A DNA stretch of 64,000 nt from Actinopolyspora erythraea (GTDB lineage Bacteria; Actinomycetota; Actinomycetes; Mycobacteriales; Pseudonocardiaceae): contig NZ_CP022752.1 in NCBI RefSeq assembly GCF_002263515.1, forward strand, positions 2,914,001-2,978,000. Direction: 5' to 3'. The position numbers and the translations under genes are program-made. Positions 18,318 to 31,756 of the stretch are shown piece by piece; position 1 is the first letter of the stretch, and each line of letters starts with the position of its first letter. The notes below the pieces were generated by a model. It was not told the origin of the DNA, made no database searches, and was given only the letters and a program-made list of their open reading frames with translations.

Positions 18318-19361
18318 CTAGTGGTCGCGTCGGGTGACCAGGTGGGCGAGCGCGGTCAACTCGTCAGTTCGCGCGAGGGGGTCGGCCGCCTCGAGGTGGC
18401 CCAGGGCGTTGGTGAGCAGCCGGTCGGCCTGCGCGTGGCTCCAGGTGCGTCCACCCGCGGTGTCGACGAGGTCGGCGGTGCCGGTCAGGTCGGCTTCCGA
18501 GGTCGGTGGCTGGTGGTAGTGCGCACCGAGTCGTTGCCCGGCCGAGGTGTCGGAGTTCAGCGCGAACACCACGGGCAGGCTCTTCTTCCGGGCGTGCAGG
18601 TCGGAATAGGCGGGTTTACCGGTGGTGCCGGGATCGCCCCAGATTCCGAGCAGGTCGTCGACGTGCTGAAAGGCCAGCCCGAGGTCGTGACCGAAGCGAC
18701 GCAGGTGCTCGGTTCGTCGCTGGTCGGCACCCGCGAACAGGGCTCCGAGCTCACAGGAGGTCGCCAGCAGCGCGGCGGTTTTGGCTTCGGCCATGCGTTG
18801 GCACTCGGCGACGTCGACATCGCCGCGTTGTTCGAAGGCGAGGTCGGTGACCTGGCCCTGAATCAGCTCCTGGACGGTGGTGTTGAGCAGCCGTATGCCG
18901 GACAGCGCGCCCGGGTGCCCACTGCCCGCGAGCACTTCGTACGCCAGTGAGAGCAGCGCGTCGCCGGCCAGGATCGCCGCGCTGGCCCCGAACACGGTCC
19001 AGGCCGTGGGGCGGTGACGACGGGTGGCGTCGGTGTCGATGACGTCGTCGTGCAGCAGTGAGAAGTTGTGCACGAGCTCGGCTGCGAGCGCGGCAGGCAG
19101 CGCAGCCTCGGCGGTGCCACCCGTCGCCTCGGCGGCGAGAAGGACCAGGGCGGGGCGCAGTGCTTTGCCGCCGGAGGCGTCACTGGGGTGGCCGTGCTCG
19201 TCGATCCAGCCGAACTGGTAACGAGCGATGTGGCGCATGTCCTCGGGCAGCGTGTCCAGAGCGGACCGCAGCGCGGGCTCGACGCGGCCGCGCGCGGCGT
19301 CCAGAGCTCGATACGCCTCCTGGTCAGGGGTGGCGTGGGGGAGCACATCGGAGGTGGCCAT
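18318..19361 (-). CDS. Polyprenyl diphosphate synthase of the encapsulin operon
   Basis: A 347-residue trans-isoprenyl diphosphate synthase. The first aspartate-rich motif is LLHDDVID (residues 105-109). The second is HVDDLLGIWGD (235-243), where the usual DDxxD is DDxxG followed by a further Asp. GGKALRPALVLL and the KKSLPVVFAL lysine motif are present. It is the last gene of a four-gene operon, 13 bp after the second shell gene. Prenyl synthases are recurrent partners of family 2B encapsulins. Here it could make farnesyl diphosphate for the geosmin synthase, or act as a second cargo; chain length cannot be read from the sequence. Confidence 0.88.
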   Translation of the reverse strand: MATSDVLPHATPDQEAYRALDAARGRVEPALRSALDTLPEDMRHIARYQFGWIDEHGHPSDASGGKALRPALVLLAAEATGGTAEAALPAALAAELVHNFSLLHDDVIDTDATRRHRPTAWTVFGASAAILAGDALLSLAYEVLAGSGHPGALSGIRLLNTTVQELIQGQVTDLAFEQRGDVDVAECQRMAEAKTAALLATSCELGALFAGADQRRTEHLRRFGHDLGLAFQHVDDLLGIWGDPGTTGKPAYSDLHARKKSLPVVFALNSDTSAGQRLGAHYHQPPTSEADLTGTADLVDTAGGRTWSHAQADRLLTNALGHLEAADPLARTDELTALAHLVTRRDH

Positions 19362-19374
19362 GTGAGCTTTCCTT

Positions 19375-20787
19375 TCACCGGCCGATCTCGACGTTCTCCA
19401 ACACGCCGAGCGCGTCGGGGGTGAGCACGGCGGCGGAGTAGTACGCGCTGACCAGGTACGAAGTGACTGCCTTGGTGTCGATGCCCATGAACCGCACGTT
19501 GAGACCGGGGGCGTACTCGTCGGGGATGCCGGTCTGGTGCAGCCCGACCACCCCCTGGTGCTCCGCCCCGGTCCGCATGACCAGGACCGAGCTGGTGTTG
19601 CTCTCGCTGATGGGGATCTTGTCGCAGGGCAGCAGCGGCACCCCGCGCCAGGAGGTCACCTGGGTACCGCGCACGTCGACGGTCTCCGGATAGAGGCCCC
19701 GGCGGTTGCACTCGCGGCCGAACGCGGCGATGGTGCGCGGGTGGGCCAGAAAGAACTCTGACTTACGACGCCGGGACAGCAGCTCGTCGAGATCGCCCGG
19801 GGTGGGTGGACCTCCGGTGGTTTGGATGCGCTGGCGCAGGTCGGCGTTGTGCAGCAGCCCGAACTCACGGTTGTTGACCAGGTCCGCCTCCTGCTGTTCG
19901 CGCAGCTCTTCCACCGTGAGCCGCAGCTGCTGGTCGAGCTGGTTCATCGGCTCGCTGTAGAGGTCGTCGACCCGGGTGTGCACGCGCAGGATGGTCTGGG
20001 CGACGCTGAGTTCGTACTCGCGAGGGGCGAGGTCGTAGTCGACGAACGTACCGGGCAGCTCGGACTCGCCCTCGTGCCCTGCGGCCAGCCGCACGGCGGC
20101 TTCACCGTGCTTGTTGTGCGCGGGCGGGGTTCGGTTTCGCACCTGCTCGAGGTGGGTGCGCAGCGGCTCGGAACGGCCGGTGAGCTCGTCCAGGGCGCCG
20201 CGGGACAGGGTCAGCACGGTACACGGGGTCAGCGCGGTGGCCGTGACGGGCCAGGTGTCCCGGCTGCCGCTGAGGACGTGCTCGCCGAGATGGTCGCCGT
20301 CGGCGAGCGCGTCCCGCGAGACCTCGTCCCCGTAGGGCCCCGGAGTGCGGGTGCTGACCTTGCCGTGGGCCAGCAGTACCAGCTCGTCGGCGGGCAGACC
20401 CGCCGTCGTGATGTTCTCGCCCGGCGCGTAGTGGTGCTGGGTGAACCGGTCGGCCAAGGCGGTCAGCACCGTCTCGTCGTCGAGTTCGCGCAGGGACGGT
20501 ATCTCGCGGAGTTCCGGCGGCAGCACGCGAACCTGGTCGCCGGTGTTGGAGAACGTCAGGCGGCCGTCACCGAGCTGGTAGGTCAGCCGCCGGTTGACCC
20601 GGTAGGAACCGGCGGTGGTCTCGACCCAGGGCAGCATGCGCAGCAGCCACCTCGGGCTGATCGACCGCATCTGCGGCGGTGTTTTCGTGGTGGTGGCCAG
20701 GTTGCGGGCCGCGGCCGTGCCCAGGCTGAGCTGTCCCCGCTCCTGGGATCGGGGCGTGGCGGCCGCGCTCGATGCGGTCTCGGTCAT
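19375..20787 (-). CDS. Family 2B encapsulin shell protein (second copy)
   Basis: A 470-residue shell protein with an HK97-type fold interrupted by a cyclic-nucleotide-binding-like domain, the EshA/SrpI-related family 2B architecture. The N-terminal arm ([20 protein letters not shown]) is followed by [13 protein letters not shown]. The inserted domain covers about residues 100-215 ([62 protein letters not shown]). The shell core follows ([81 protein letters not shown]). The canonical cNMP phosphate-cassette Arg is not evident. It is clearly paralogous to the protein at 23191, so a mixed two-component shell is likely. Confidence 0.92.
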   Translation of the reverse strand: MTETASSAAATPRSQERGQLSLGTAAARNLATTTKTPPQMRSISPRWLLRMLPWVETTAGSYRVNRRLTYQLGDGRLTFSNTGDQVRVLPPELREIPSLRELDDETVLTALADRFTQHHYAPGENITTAGLPADELVLLAHGKVSTRTPGPYGDEVSRDALADGDHLGEHVLSGSRDTWPVTATALTPCTVLTLSRGALDELTGRSEPLRTHLEQVRNRTPPAHNKHGEAAVRLAAGHEGESELPGTFVDYDLAPREYELSVAQTILRVHTRVDDLYSEPMNQLDQQLRLTVEELREQQEADLVNNREFGLLHNADLRQRIQTTGGPPTPGDLDELLSRRRKSEFFLAHPRTIAAFGRECNRRGLYPETVDVRGTQVTSWRGVPLLPCDKIPISESNTSSVLVMRTGAEHQGVVGLHQTGIPDEYAPGLNVRFMGIDTKAVTSYLVSAYYSAAVLTPDALGVLENVEIGR

Positions 20788-20840
20788 GTACCTCTACCGT
20801 TCGCGTGTCGGGTCGGGAAGAAGGCGGCGGTGGCCCGCGG

Positions 20841-24612
<3,772 letters not shown>

Positions 24613-25394
24613 ACACCACCAGTTCGACGCATGTCACATTCCTGTCCGCACAGTCGGATCGGCCAGCGCCTGCACACTGAACTCCCCCAGCGCGGTTCCG
24701 AGCATGGTCCTGCTCAGTCGGAGGGCAACCGCATCCGATCGTCCGTTCAGGCGATCATCAGTCACCCGATCGGGCAAACTAATTGATCAGTACGACGCAA
24801 CACAAGTCGGCTGTGGACAGTAATGTGCACTGGTATAAAGCCCGGAACGCGGCATCACCAGCGACGCGTTGATCACGCCTTGCTCCTCACACCACCAGGG
24901 GAAGGCGTTCGAGGGCGTGCCGAGTGCGGCGGTGACCGGCACGGGGGAGATCGACCGGTCGAGGTTCGGTGATGTTGATCTCAGCAACGTGCGGCGGCTA
25001 TCTCCGACGGACCGCGGGAATGCTCCGGGGGCCGGCTGCCACAGTCGGCCGCCGAGGACGATGCTGGGGACGATATACACAGCCGGAGAGCGTCGAACCG
25101 AGCGACACGGCGCGAACAGCGGCCTCGTCGGTGCGACGTTGAACCGCACCTTGGGAGAACCGGCACGTGGGATCGACCGAAAGCGGCGAGGGACGATCCC
25201 ATAACGGCATCGACTCCCCACCCGCGTGCCCGAGCTCAGCCGACAACGCGGCCAGCGCCTGCTTTCAACTCTTCCGCCTCACATCGGCGAGGCCGGTGGC
25301 CCGACAGGACTGTCGAGCACCCGGGTGCGCACGACGACGGCAGACCGACGCGGCGTTCTCCCGTGCTCGCGCGTGGTTTCACCCCCGATTCGGT
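24613..25394. other. Upstream region of the encapsulin operon; no confident gene
   Basis: This stretch should carry the promoter for the minus-strand encapsulin/geosmin operon. A 10-bp palindrome CCCGATCGGG lies at 24765-24774 and could be a regulator site. Frames on both strands lack family signatures. The stretch nearest 25395-25590 may be the decayed C-terminus of the neighbouring prenyltransferase. Confidence 0.45.
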
Positions 25395-25587
25395 TCACCA
25401 GCCCCGCAGGGCGAGCGCACGGAGATACGCGGTGCTCGTACTGCCCAACGACACCGCGCGTTTTCGAACCGAATCGAACGACGACAGCCCCCAAGCGGCA
25501 GTCGCGGCGGACGAGGCCACGCAGAGCATCCGTGGCGAGTCGGTGTGTCTGCCGGACGAACCACCGCGAGGACGGCCGCACCAACCG

Positions 25588-26351
25588 CTACCACCCCTCC
25601 GACACCGCCAACAACCGGTTGATCCGACTGGCTTGCCGACGAACGGCCGGACGCATCGCACGCCTCACCGAGCCCTGTTCGACCAGTTCTTCGATTTCAC
25701 GACGACCAAATCCGGAACGGCCGATATCCTCCTCCGGCAGATAGACACGGCCGAGTTCGAGGTCCTCGGGGAAATCCCGCACGAAGTGCAACAGGTAGAT
25801 GGCGTGACTCAGGGACACCGCCATCTCTGCCGCCGCATCGGAGGACGGTTCGAGTACGGCGTTGATCCACAGGGCCGGCTGGCCGCTGACGGCCAGCATG
25901 TACTCGTGCAGGTCCGCGTAGGTGGGATATCCGGTCACTTCCAGGTCGGTGCGGAGACCCCAGAAACAGGTGGACCGATTCGGCGGGGATGTTCCACGTC
26001 CGAGCGCAGTGAGCGAACGCCGCCGCGATGAGCGCGTCCGTCTCCTCCTCGGCGTCATCCGGTGGCGTGAGGTCACCGTCGAGGGCGGACGCGATCCGGG
26101 ACCGGAACTCCTCGAAACGTCGCGCACGCTCCGGGACGGCCCGGTTCGGATCGTCGAGCATGTCGTCGGCTTGCCTGCAGAAGGCGATCATCGAGTCGTA
26201 GTACGGTCGTTTTCCCGGTGGCAGCAGGCAACGTGTTTCGGGGAAATCGACGCTCTTACTGGACCGAACCAAGCGGTCACCACAGCGGCGGTAGGCCCGC
26301 AGCAGGAAAGGATCGGATTATTTTCGCCGCGGCGAGCTCGTAGTTCTTCAC
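25588..26351 (-). pseudogene. Phytoene/squalene synthase-like prenyltransferase, frame-disrupted
   Basis: Two minus-strand frames together spell one phytoene-synthase-family protein. From GTG 26351 it reads VKNYELAAAKI, shifts frame near 26315 to SDPFLLRAYRRCG, continues through LLPPGKRPYYDSMIAFCRQADDMLDD (first Asp motif), and shifts again near 25964-25966, in an AAA run, to FWGLRTDLEV, YPTYADLHEYM and VRDFPEDLELGRVYLP (second Asp motif). Removing one base at each site restores the frame. After a stop near 25588 a third frame down to 25395 may hold the lost C-terminus (RMLCVASSAATAAW). This family makes squalene or phytoene, but next to a cyclodipeptide synthase it recalls the drimentine prenyltransferases that farnesylate tryptophan-containing diketopiperazines. 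Two or three single-base shifts could be decay or sequencing error. Confidence 0.72.
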
Positions 26352-26580
26352 AGTACTGTCCGATCTTCGTTGGGTGATATATTCATCAGGCCGAGCCGCC
26401 GTAGCAAGACCAACGCCAGGTGTCTTGCGAACTTTCCGGACCGAGCGTGTCTTTCACCCAGTTACGCGGGGACGCTGTTGCGGTCAACACTCCCGATTCT
26501 GTCGGGTTCTTGCCCTCCTCCTCACGTCTCCACCACATACCCCCGAAGAGACTCCCCGAGCAGGACCTGACGGAGCGGTG

Positions 26581-27394
26581 TCATTGATCATCGTGCACCG
26601 GAACTTCGGACACGGTGTCGTCGGCGAAGCTTCCCACCGGACGAACGAGCGCATAACCCTGTCGTGACGAGGCCCGCAACGCGGACCCCTCGGAGAAAAT
26701 CATCTCAGCCAGCGGCTTCCTGTGATGATAAAAGCACATAGACGAGGGAGCCTCGAATATTCTGGCCGAATCCAGGACAAGTGGAATCTCTTCGATGATG
26801 TAACGCATGGCCCGCCGCTCCCGTTCCGCATTCGACACTTCCTCGACGCCTCGACCCATGAGAATATTACGACTCACCGCGACGCAGGCCTCCCACAGAT
26901 CATCGCCCCCCTTCACGATGCTTTCGCATTCGGCGAGCTTTTCCACGTAAGTCCGATTCTCGAACAACATGGACAACATGCACAAGGCATCCGACCTCCT
27001 CGGCCCTCCGAGGTTGTCCCAAGCACGAAGGATACGATTACGTACGGCGTTGATCTCCCCTCGTGCTTTTCTTGCCGCAGCTCGGACGGTGCGCCCCGAG
27101 CGCGTGGTACGTGTGCTCGATCCCTGAATCCGGAACAACGACGTCGATTCGCGAGAAAACCCCGCTCATCCACCCGAGGAGATCCGTCAACAACGCGACA
27201 TTAAAATAACTGTTCCCGGGGCTCACACCGAAAACCACGTGCTCGCCCCGCTCGGATATGGATCGACAGTTACTCGTTACAGGATCAACGACGAAACGCG
27301 ACTGAGTATCATATCCTTCGGTATCGAACGCGTCCATACCCGACAGCCTTCTCGTGTCGAGACACCACCGCTCGTCCGACGAAGCGGATTTCAT
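26581..27394 (-). pseudogene. tRNA-dependent cyclodipeptide synthase (CDPS), one frameshift
   Basis: Two overlapping minus-strand frames make one CDPS. The N-terminal frame (ATG 27394, or ATG 27337) contains HVVFGVSPGNSYF, matching the family motif with catalytic Ser after G-V, and RIDVVVPDSGIEHTYHALG. The C-terminal frame continues ARKARGEINAVRNR and carries YIIEEIP (the Y...E-x-P catalytic motif) and SSMCFYHHRKPL. Removing one G from the run at 27094-27097 (CCCC on the plus strand) gives a continuous HALGRTVRAAARKARGE. Asn in SPGN and the later Tyr-His indicate the NYH subfamily. These enzymes join two aminoacyl-tRNAs into a diketopiperazine; amino-acid choice cannot be read here. The region is visibly AT-richer than its surroundings, consistent with transfer. 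Confidence 0.8.
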
Positions 27395-28362
27395 CGCACT
27401 TCCGCATAAATTCTTCTCGTTTTCCTCCCGAGAAAACGAAGACAATTTTCATCGCGGTTACACCTCGTCATTATTATCTCTACATCACGATCAGCAGGTG
27501 ACACACCACCGCAAGAATGACACGACCTCAAAGGAACGCCGAACGCAGAAAATCTTCATGCCAATTGGTCCGTCTTTCGTCTGACCCAATCGGTACTCAT
27601 CCAGCCCCCCCACTCGTCATATGCTCACCGAATCGCTCACCCCGGCAGTTGCCGCTGCTTCCGGGGGCACAATGCCATCGGCCCCACCACGGTTCGATCA
27701 ACCACACGACGGTCCAAGGCGTACTCGAGTAAGTGACGCTCCCCCTACTCCGGGGAGACGCGGGGACGCTCACGGCGTGACTGTACGGTCGGAGAACTCG
27801 GGGCGCTGGCTGATTCGGGGAGCGGAGCGCCTGCGGGGGGTATCTCATGACGCACCCCCCCTCCCCATCCTCACTGCTCAGGATGATGCTCGTCCCTCTA
27901 TCAGCGGTCATGCGGTGCCTGCAGGCCCAGTGACACAGCCCCTACCCCGATCACGCAGACATAGGACCAGGTACCGCAGGCCCGCAGACCGAGACCTCCA
28001 CTGCGTCCGCAAAGGATATCGGGGCGCGGCAAGGAACTGTCGTTCCCCGAAAGAGTTTCGTGTCACGTACCTCTCCTCCAATGTTGTCAAGGACTTCCGA
28101 AGAAGCTCTCGGAAACGTCGGTGTCGCTTGGAACAGACCGATAATGCCGTGCTGATCGCTGGAGAGCAGCATGATGACCAGCGGAACCTCTCGATCCCAG
28201 GTGTCCAGTTAACGCTCGAACTCGTCTCGCCCTTGCCGATCGCTCTCCGCTTGCCCTGACGACTTCACCGCCAAGGGCGGTAGGTCGACCAGCTGTTGAC
28301 TCAGTTGCCGTCGCTCGACAGAATCGCGTGCTCTTCACCCGTTCGGAGCAACCAGGAGAAGT
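27395..28362. other. Long intergenic region, partly AT-rich; no confident gene
   Basis: Nearly 1 kb between the CDPS (minus) and the His-rich membrane protein (plus). The first 250 bp are AT-rich and should contain the CDPS promoter. The remainder has open but unconvincing frames on both strands. I see no repeat, tRNA or insertion-sequence end. Confidence 0.5.
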
Positions 28363-29028
28363 ATGCACACTCGCGTACCAGCCGCCCAGGTAATCGCCGT
28401 ACTGGCCAGCCTCGGAGCCGCTACCGTACACGCCGTTGTTGCCGTCGAGCACTGGAGCGTGTGGTGGGGGTACGGTCTCCAGTTCGTCCTGGCGGCGACC
28501 GCGCAACTCGGTTGGGGAATCACCGCCGCATTACGCGGCAGCCGCGCCCTGCTGGGAATCGGCGTGGCGCTGCAAACCGTCCTCCTCGCCGCGTGGGCGG
28601 TCACGCGTACGGTTGGCCAGCCGATCGGCCCGGCGGCCGGTGTGGCAGAGCCGGTAGGTCTTCCCGACACTCTGACAGTGCTACTTGAGATCGTCACCGT
28701 CGTGGGCGCCCTCGCCGCGTTGGCAGCTAAACGTAACGTGCCAGGGTCCCGCAGCCGCTACCTCAGCGGTGTGGGCGTCGGAGGGGTCATCGTGCTCGCG
28801 GCGACCGCAGTCGCAGCACTGACAGCTATGAGCGGTGGTCACCACGGGCCTGGTGGTCACCACGGGACGGAAACCGGGCACCACCAGGATTCCGACGGCG
28901 AGACGTCACGGCACGAGACGGGTGATCACCACGAGACCACGCCGCCCGTCACTTCCACCGGATCGCCATCGACAGCCCCTACACCTCCGGCGGAGCACGA
29001 GGACGGCCACTCCCATCAGCACGGTTGA
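28363..29028 (+). CDS. Membrane protein with histidine-rich C-terminal tail
   Basis: A 221-residue protein starting at ATG 28363 with AGGAGAAG upstream. Residues about 5-160 contain four or five hydrophobic helices (QVIAVLASLGAATVHAVVAV, GLQFVLAATAQLGWGI, LLGIGVALQTVLLAAWAV, TVLLEIVTVVGALAALAA, GVGVGGVIVLAATAVAAL). The last 60 residues are a hydrophilic tail with repeated HH pairs (GGHHGPGGHHG, TGHHQD, GDHHE, GHSHQHG) interspersed with Thr, Pro and Glu. Such tails usually bind Ni, Cu, Zn or Co. No catalytic motif is visible and I do not recognise the family. The gene appears monocistronic. Confidence 0.8.
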   Translation: MHTRVPAAQVIAVLASLGAATVHAVVAVEHWSVWWGYGLQFVLAATAQLGWGITAALRGSRALLGIGVALQTVLLAAWAVTRTVGQPIGPAAGVAEPVGLPDTLTVLLEIVTVVGALAALAAKRNVPGSRSRYLSGVGVGGVIVLAATAVAALTAMSGGHHGPGGHHGTETGHHQDSDGETSRHETGDHHETTPPVTSTGSPSTAPTPPAEHEDGHSHQHG

Positions 29029-29658
29029 CGGCATACGCCGGATTACCGGCAGATCAAGATCCGCAAACACCGCGGGGAGCGCGACAGAGTGGAGGAACGA
29101 GGAGGTGGGCGTCGTCGAACCCGAACGCGAGCACGAGGGGTTGGTCGGGTTCGTCGCCACGGCCGTGCCGGGGTCCCCGGTAAAGGTGGAGCGGGTGCGC
29201 GCTGAACTCGCCGGTTGGTTGCCCGCCCGCCGTGGTGCCGTCGAGGCTCGTGGAACTGGGCGGTTTCCCGATCATCTCGGCGGGAAGGCGAACCAGCGAG
29301 CCCGAGAGCTTCGTCTATCTCGCACTCCCAGCGGTGTGACCGTCCCGGCCCTACGCCGACCGTGTTCGAAACAGTTGTCATACCCCCCTTTCGGGGATCG
29401 ATTCACGGAAGATCGCCCACTTTCGGGGAGCACACGAGAGACGGAACAGTCTCTCGGCCTCCGACACGGCTTCGTCGCGGGCGCGCCCCACCACGACCAC
29501 GGAGGCATCCGCCCGCCGTAACACTACCCGCGGACCGGCCCCGGTTGACCGGAAAGGAGCTCCGGTATTCGGGTGTCCGCGCAGGCGGCGCCCGAACATC
29601 GGTCTCCACGGCTCGAACACACCGTTTGTCACAGGTACCCACCGGGTAAGCCCCGTGT
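29029..29658. other. Region between the His-rich protein and ligD genes; possible degenerate frame
   Basis: About 630 bp. A plus-strand stretch from GTG 29105 (VGVVEPEREHEGLVGFVATAV, about 60 codons with strong third-position GC) looks coding at first, then becomes Arg/Ser/Pro-rich as in a shifted frame, ending at 29521. It might be a broken gene. No Ku gene is present although LigD follows. Confidence 0.35.
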
Positions 29659-30252
29659 ATGCGGGGAAAACTACGGGAGTACCGGCGCGGGCGTGACTTC
29701 GGCGGCAGCACCGAACCGCAGGGCGGCACTCGCACGAACGAGGGGAACTCCGAGCCCCGATTCGTCGTGCAGAAGCACGATGCCAGCTCACTGCACTACG
29801 ACTTCCGTCTGGAAGCGGAAGGGGTGCTGAAGTCCTGGGCGCTGCCGAAAGGACCGTCCGTCGACCCCCGAGACAAGCGATTGGCCATCCGAACGGAGGA
29901 TCACCCGCTCGACTACGCGGACTTTGAGGGGGTCATTCCCGAAGGGGAGTACGGCGCGGGAACCGTCCTGGTCTGGGATCGCGGCTCGTACGGCCTGCGC
30001 ACTGACCAGGAGGAGGACGTCGCCCAGCTGCTGGAGCGAGGACGGATCGACATCTGGCTGGAGGGCCACAAGCTGCGCGGCGGTTACACGCTGTTGCGCA
30101 TGAGCAACCGCACCGAGGACCAGTGGTTGTTGGTCAAGATGTCCGACGAGGGGGCCGATCGTCGGCGTAAGCCGCTCAAGAGACAACCCCGATCCGTGCG
30201 GAGCGGGGCGGACCTGAGCACGATAGCCGCGCGCGGAGGGCAACCGGAGTGA
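29659..30252 (+). CDS. LigD 3'-phosphoesterase domain protein
   Basis: A 197-residue stand-alone LigD phosphoesterase (PE) domain. It begins MRGKLREYRRGRDFGGSTEP, typical of the family. The core has FVVQKHDASSLHYDFRLE, with the catalytic His and Asp, then SWALPKGPSVDPRDKRLA, DHPLDYADFEGVIPEGEYGAGTV and WDRGSYG, ending with the KLRGGYTLLRM strand region. PE domains trim 3' ribonucleotides and phosphates during bacterial non-homologous end joining. It is the first of three overlapping genes whose products correspond to a split LigD. The start codon sits inside a CCCCG...CGGGG stem that could hide it. Confidence 0.88.
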   Translation: MRGKLREYRRGRDFGGSTEPQGGTRTNEGNSEPRFVVQKHDASSLHYDFRLEAEGVLKSWALPKGPSVDPRDKRLAIRTEDHPLDYADFEGVIPEGEYGAGTVLVWDRGSYGLRTDQEEDVAQLLERGRIDIWLEGHKLRGGYTLLRMSNRTEDQWLLVKMSDEGADRRRKPLKRQPRSVRSGADLSTIAARGGQPE

Positions 30253-30848
30253 ACGAGCTCTTCGAGAGGTTGAGTGCCGAGTCCCGTGAGCGGCTCCGGG
30301 AGCGGTCCACCCCCGGATGGTCCGAACCCACGCTGACACCCCTGGCGCACGAGCCGTTCAGCCACCCCGACTGGCTGTTCGAATCCAAGCTGGACGACGA
30401 GCGGTACCACCAGCGGGCCTGTGCGCGGGGCTGGGAGGGAACGCTGGCCAAGGACGCCACCGCCCCCTACGAGCACGGGCGCTCCCGGAGCTGGTTGAAG
30501 TTCAAGTGCGTCGCCAGCCGGGAACTGGTGATCGGTGGGTTCACCGAACCGACCGGAAACCGTCCTGGTCTCGGCGCGCTGCTGGTCGGCTACGCGGGCA
30601 AGGTCGGCACCGGTTTCGACGAGACCACCCTGGGGCACCTGCGCGAACGACTCGACCGGCTGGAGCGGGAGCACAACCCGTTCGCGGAGGACGTGCGGGA
30701 GCACGGCGCGCACTGGGTGGTACCGGAGCTGGTCGCCCAGGTCTCCTTCACCGAGTGGCCCCAGGACGGCAAGCTCCGCCATCCCAGCTACCAGGGGCTG
30801 CGTCGGGACAAGGAGCCCTCCGAAGTCACCAGGGAGCGTGGGACATGA
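30249..30848 (+). CDS. Internally deleted ATP-dependent DNA ligase (LigD ligase domain remnant)
   Basis: A 199-residue protein starting GTG 30249 and overlapping the phosphoesterase stop by 4 bp. The N-terminus (LAHEPFSHPDWLFESKLDDER) matches ligase motif I, which contains the nucleotidyl-accepting Lys. It then jumps directly to YHQRACARGWEGTLAKD (motif IV), WLKFKC (motif V) and an OB-fold domain (ELVIGGFTEP, ALLVGYAGKVGTGF, VVPELVAQVSFTEW). Roughly 100 or more residues carrying motifs III and IIIa are missing, in frame. A normal ligase domain of this type is about 300 residues or more. It is probably unable to seal nicks alone, yet it keeps its reading frame and overlaps. Confidence 0.82.
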   Translation: MNELFERLSAESRERLRERSTPGWSEPTLTPLAHEPFSHPDWLFESKLDDERYHQRACARGWEGTLAKDATAPYEHGRSRSWLKFKCVASRELVIGGFTEPTGNRPGLGALLVGYAGKVGTGFDETTLGHLRERLDRLEREHNPFAEDVREHGAHWVVPELVAQVSFTEWPQDGKLRHPSYQGLRRDKEPSEVTRERGT

Positions 30849-31756
30849 GCGAGCGGACCCTGCGGGCGGCGGGACGCCCGGTAGAGGTGTCCAAGGCCGA
30901 CAAGGTGTTGTTCCCCGAGGACGGGTTCACCAAAGACGACATCGCCGAGTACTACCGGGAGGTCGGCCACACCGTCGTGCGTTACACCAAGGAACGCCCC
31001 TTGGCGGCGGAACGCTACCCGGACGGGATAACAGGGCAGCGCATCTTCCAGAAGAACGCCTCCGAACACACGCCCGACTGGATTCGTCGGTTCTCCGCCC
31101 CCAAGAAGGAGGGCGGTGTGACGGTGCACGTGGTGTGCGACGAGCCGGCCACTCTCGTGTACCTGAGCGATCAGGCCTGCCTGACACCGCACGTGTGGCC
31201 GTCCCGGGTGGACGCGCTGGACTTCCCGGACAGGTTGATCTTCGACCTCGACCCGGAGGGCAACGATCTCGAAACCCTGCGGGACGCGGCCCGTTCCACC
31301 CGTGACCTGCTGGAGGAGCTCGCGCTGCCCTCCTTCGTCATGACCACCGGCTCCCGGGGCTTCCACGTGTTGGCTCCGCTGCGGCGGCACGAGAACTTCG
31401 ACGAGGTGCGCGACTTCGCCGGACAGGTGGCCACCGTCCTCGCGGAGAGGAAACCCGGGACGCTGACCGTGCGGCAGCGCAAGGAGGAACGCGGGAACCG
31501 CGTGTTCGTGGACTACCTGCGCAACGCGTACGGACAGACCGCCGTCGTGCCGTACTCCGTACGCGCCAGGCCGGGAGCTCCCGTGGCGACTCCACTGAGG
31601 TGGGACGAGCTTTCCGAGGTTACACCGTGGGAGTTCACTGTGCGCGACATCCCGGCGAGGCTGCACGAGCACGGCGATCCCTGGTCCGACCTCGGCAACC
31701 ACGCCCATTCCCTGGGACGTGCCCGGAACCTGCTCGAACATCTCAGGACGGCCTGA
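30845..31756 (+). CDS. LigD polymerase/primase domain protein (archaeo-eukaryotic primase fold)
   Basis: A 303-residue stand-alone LigD polymerase. ATG 30845 overlaps the previous stop (ATGA). Landmarks are VSKADKVLFPEDGFTKDDIAEYY, TKERPLAAERYPDGI, FQKNASEHTPDWI, the catalytic Asp pair in LIFDLDPEGND, the nucleotide-binding TTGSRGFHVLAPL, the third Asp in RVFVDYLRNAYGQTAVVPYSVRARPGAPVATPL, and FTVRDIPAR. It fills gaps with ribonucleotides in end joining. The three-gene set lets PE, ligase remnant and polymerase act as separate subunits; a partner ligase and Ku would have to be encoded elsewhere. Confidence 0.92.
   Translation: MSERTLRAAGRPVEVSKADKVLFPEDGFTKDDIAEYYREVGHTVVRYTKERPLAAERYPDGITGQRIFQKNASEHTPDWIRRFSAPKKEGGVTVHVVCDEPATLVYLSDQACLTPHVWPSRVDALDFPDRLIFDLDPEGNDLETLRDAARSTRDLLEELALPSFVMTTGSRGFHVLAPLRRHENFDEVRDFAGQVATVLAERKPGTLTVRQRKEERGNRVFVDYLRNAYGQTAVVPYSVRARPGAPVATPLRWDELSEVTPWEFTVRDIPARLHEHGDPWSDLGNHAHSLGRARNLLEHLRTA

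Noticed and set aside
27621..28259. 212-codon plus-strand frame in the gap before the His-rich protein
   Set aside because: Arg/Ser/Pro-rich translation, no ribosome binding site and no family pattern; more likely open by composition.
29645..29680. CRISPR-repeat-like hairpin CCCCGTGTATGCGGGG
   Set aside because: It is a single copy and lies across the start codon of the LigD phosphoesterase gene, whose first residues (MRGKLREYRRGRDF) match the family. No second repeat or spacer is present.
30249..30848. Calling this a functional ATP-dependent DNA ligase
   Set aside because: Motifs III/IIIa and most of the nucleotidyltransferase core are missing between KLDDER and the GWEG segment.
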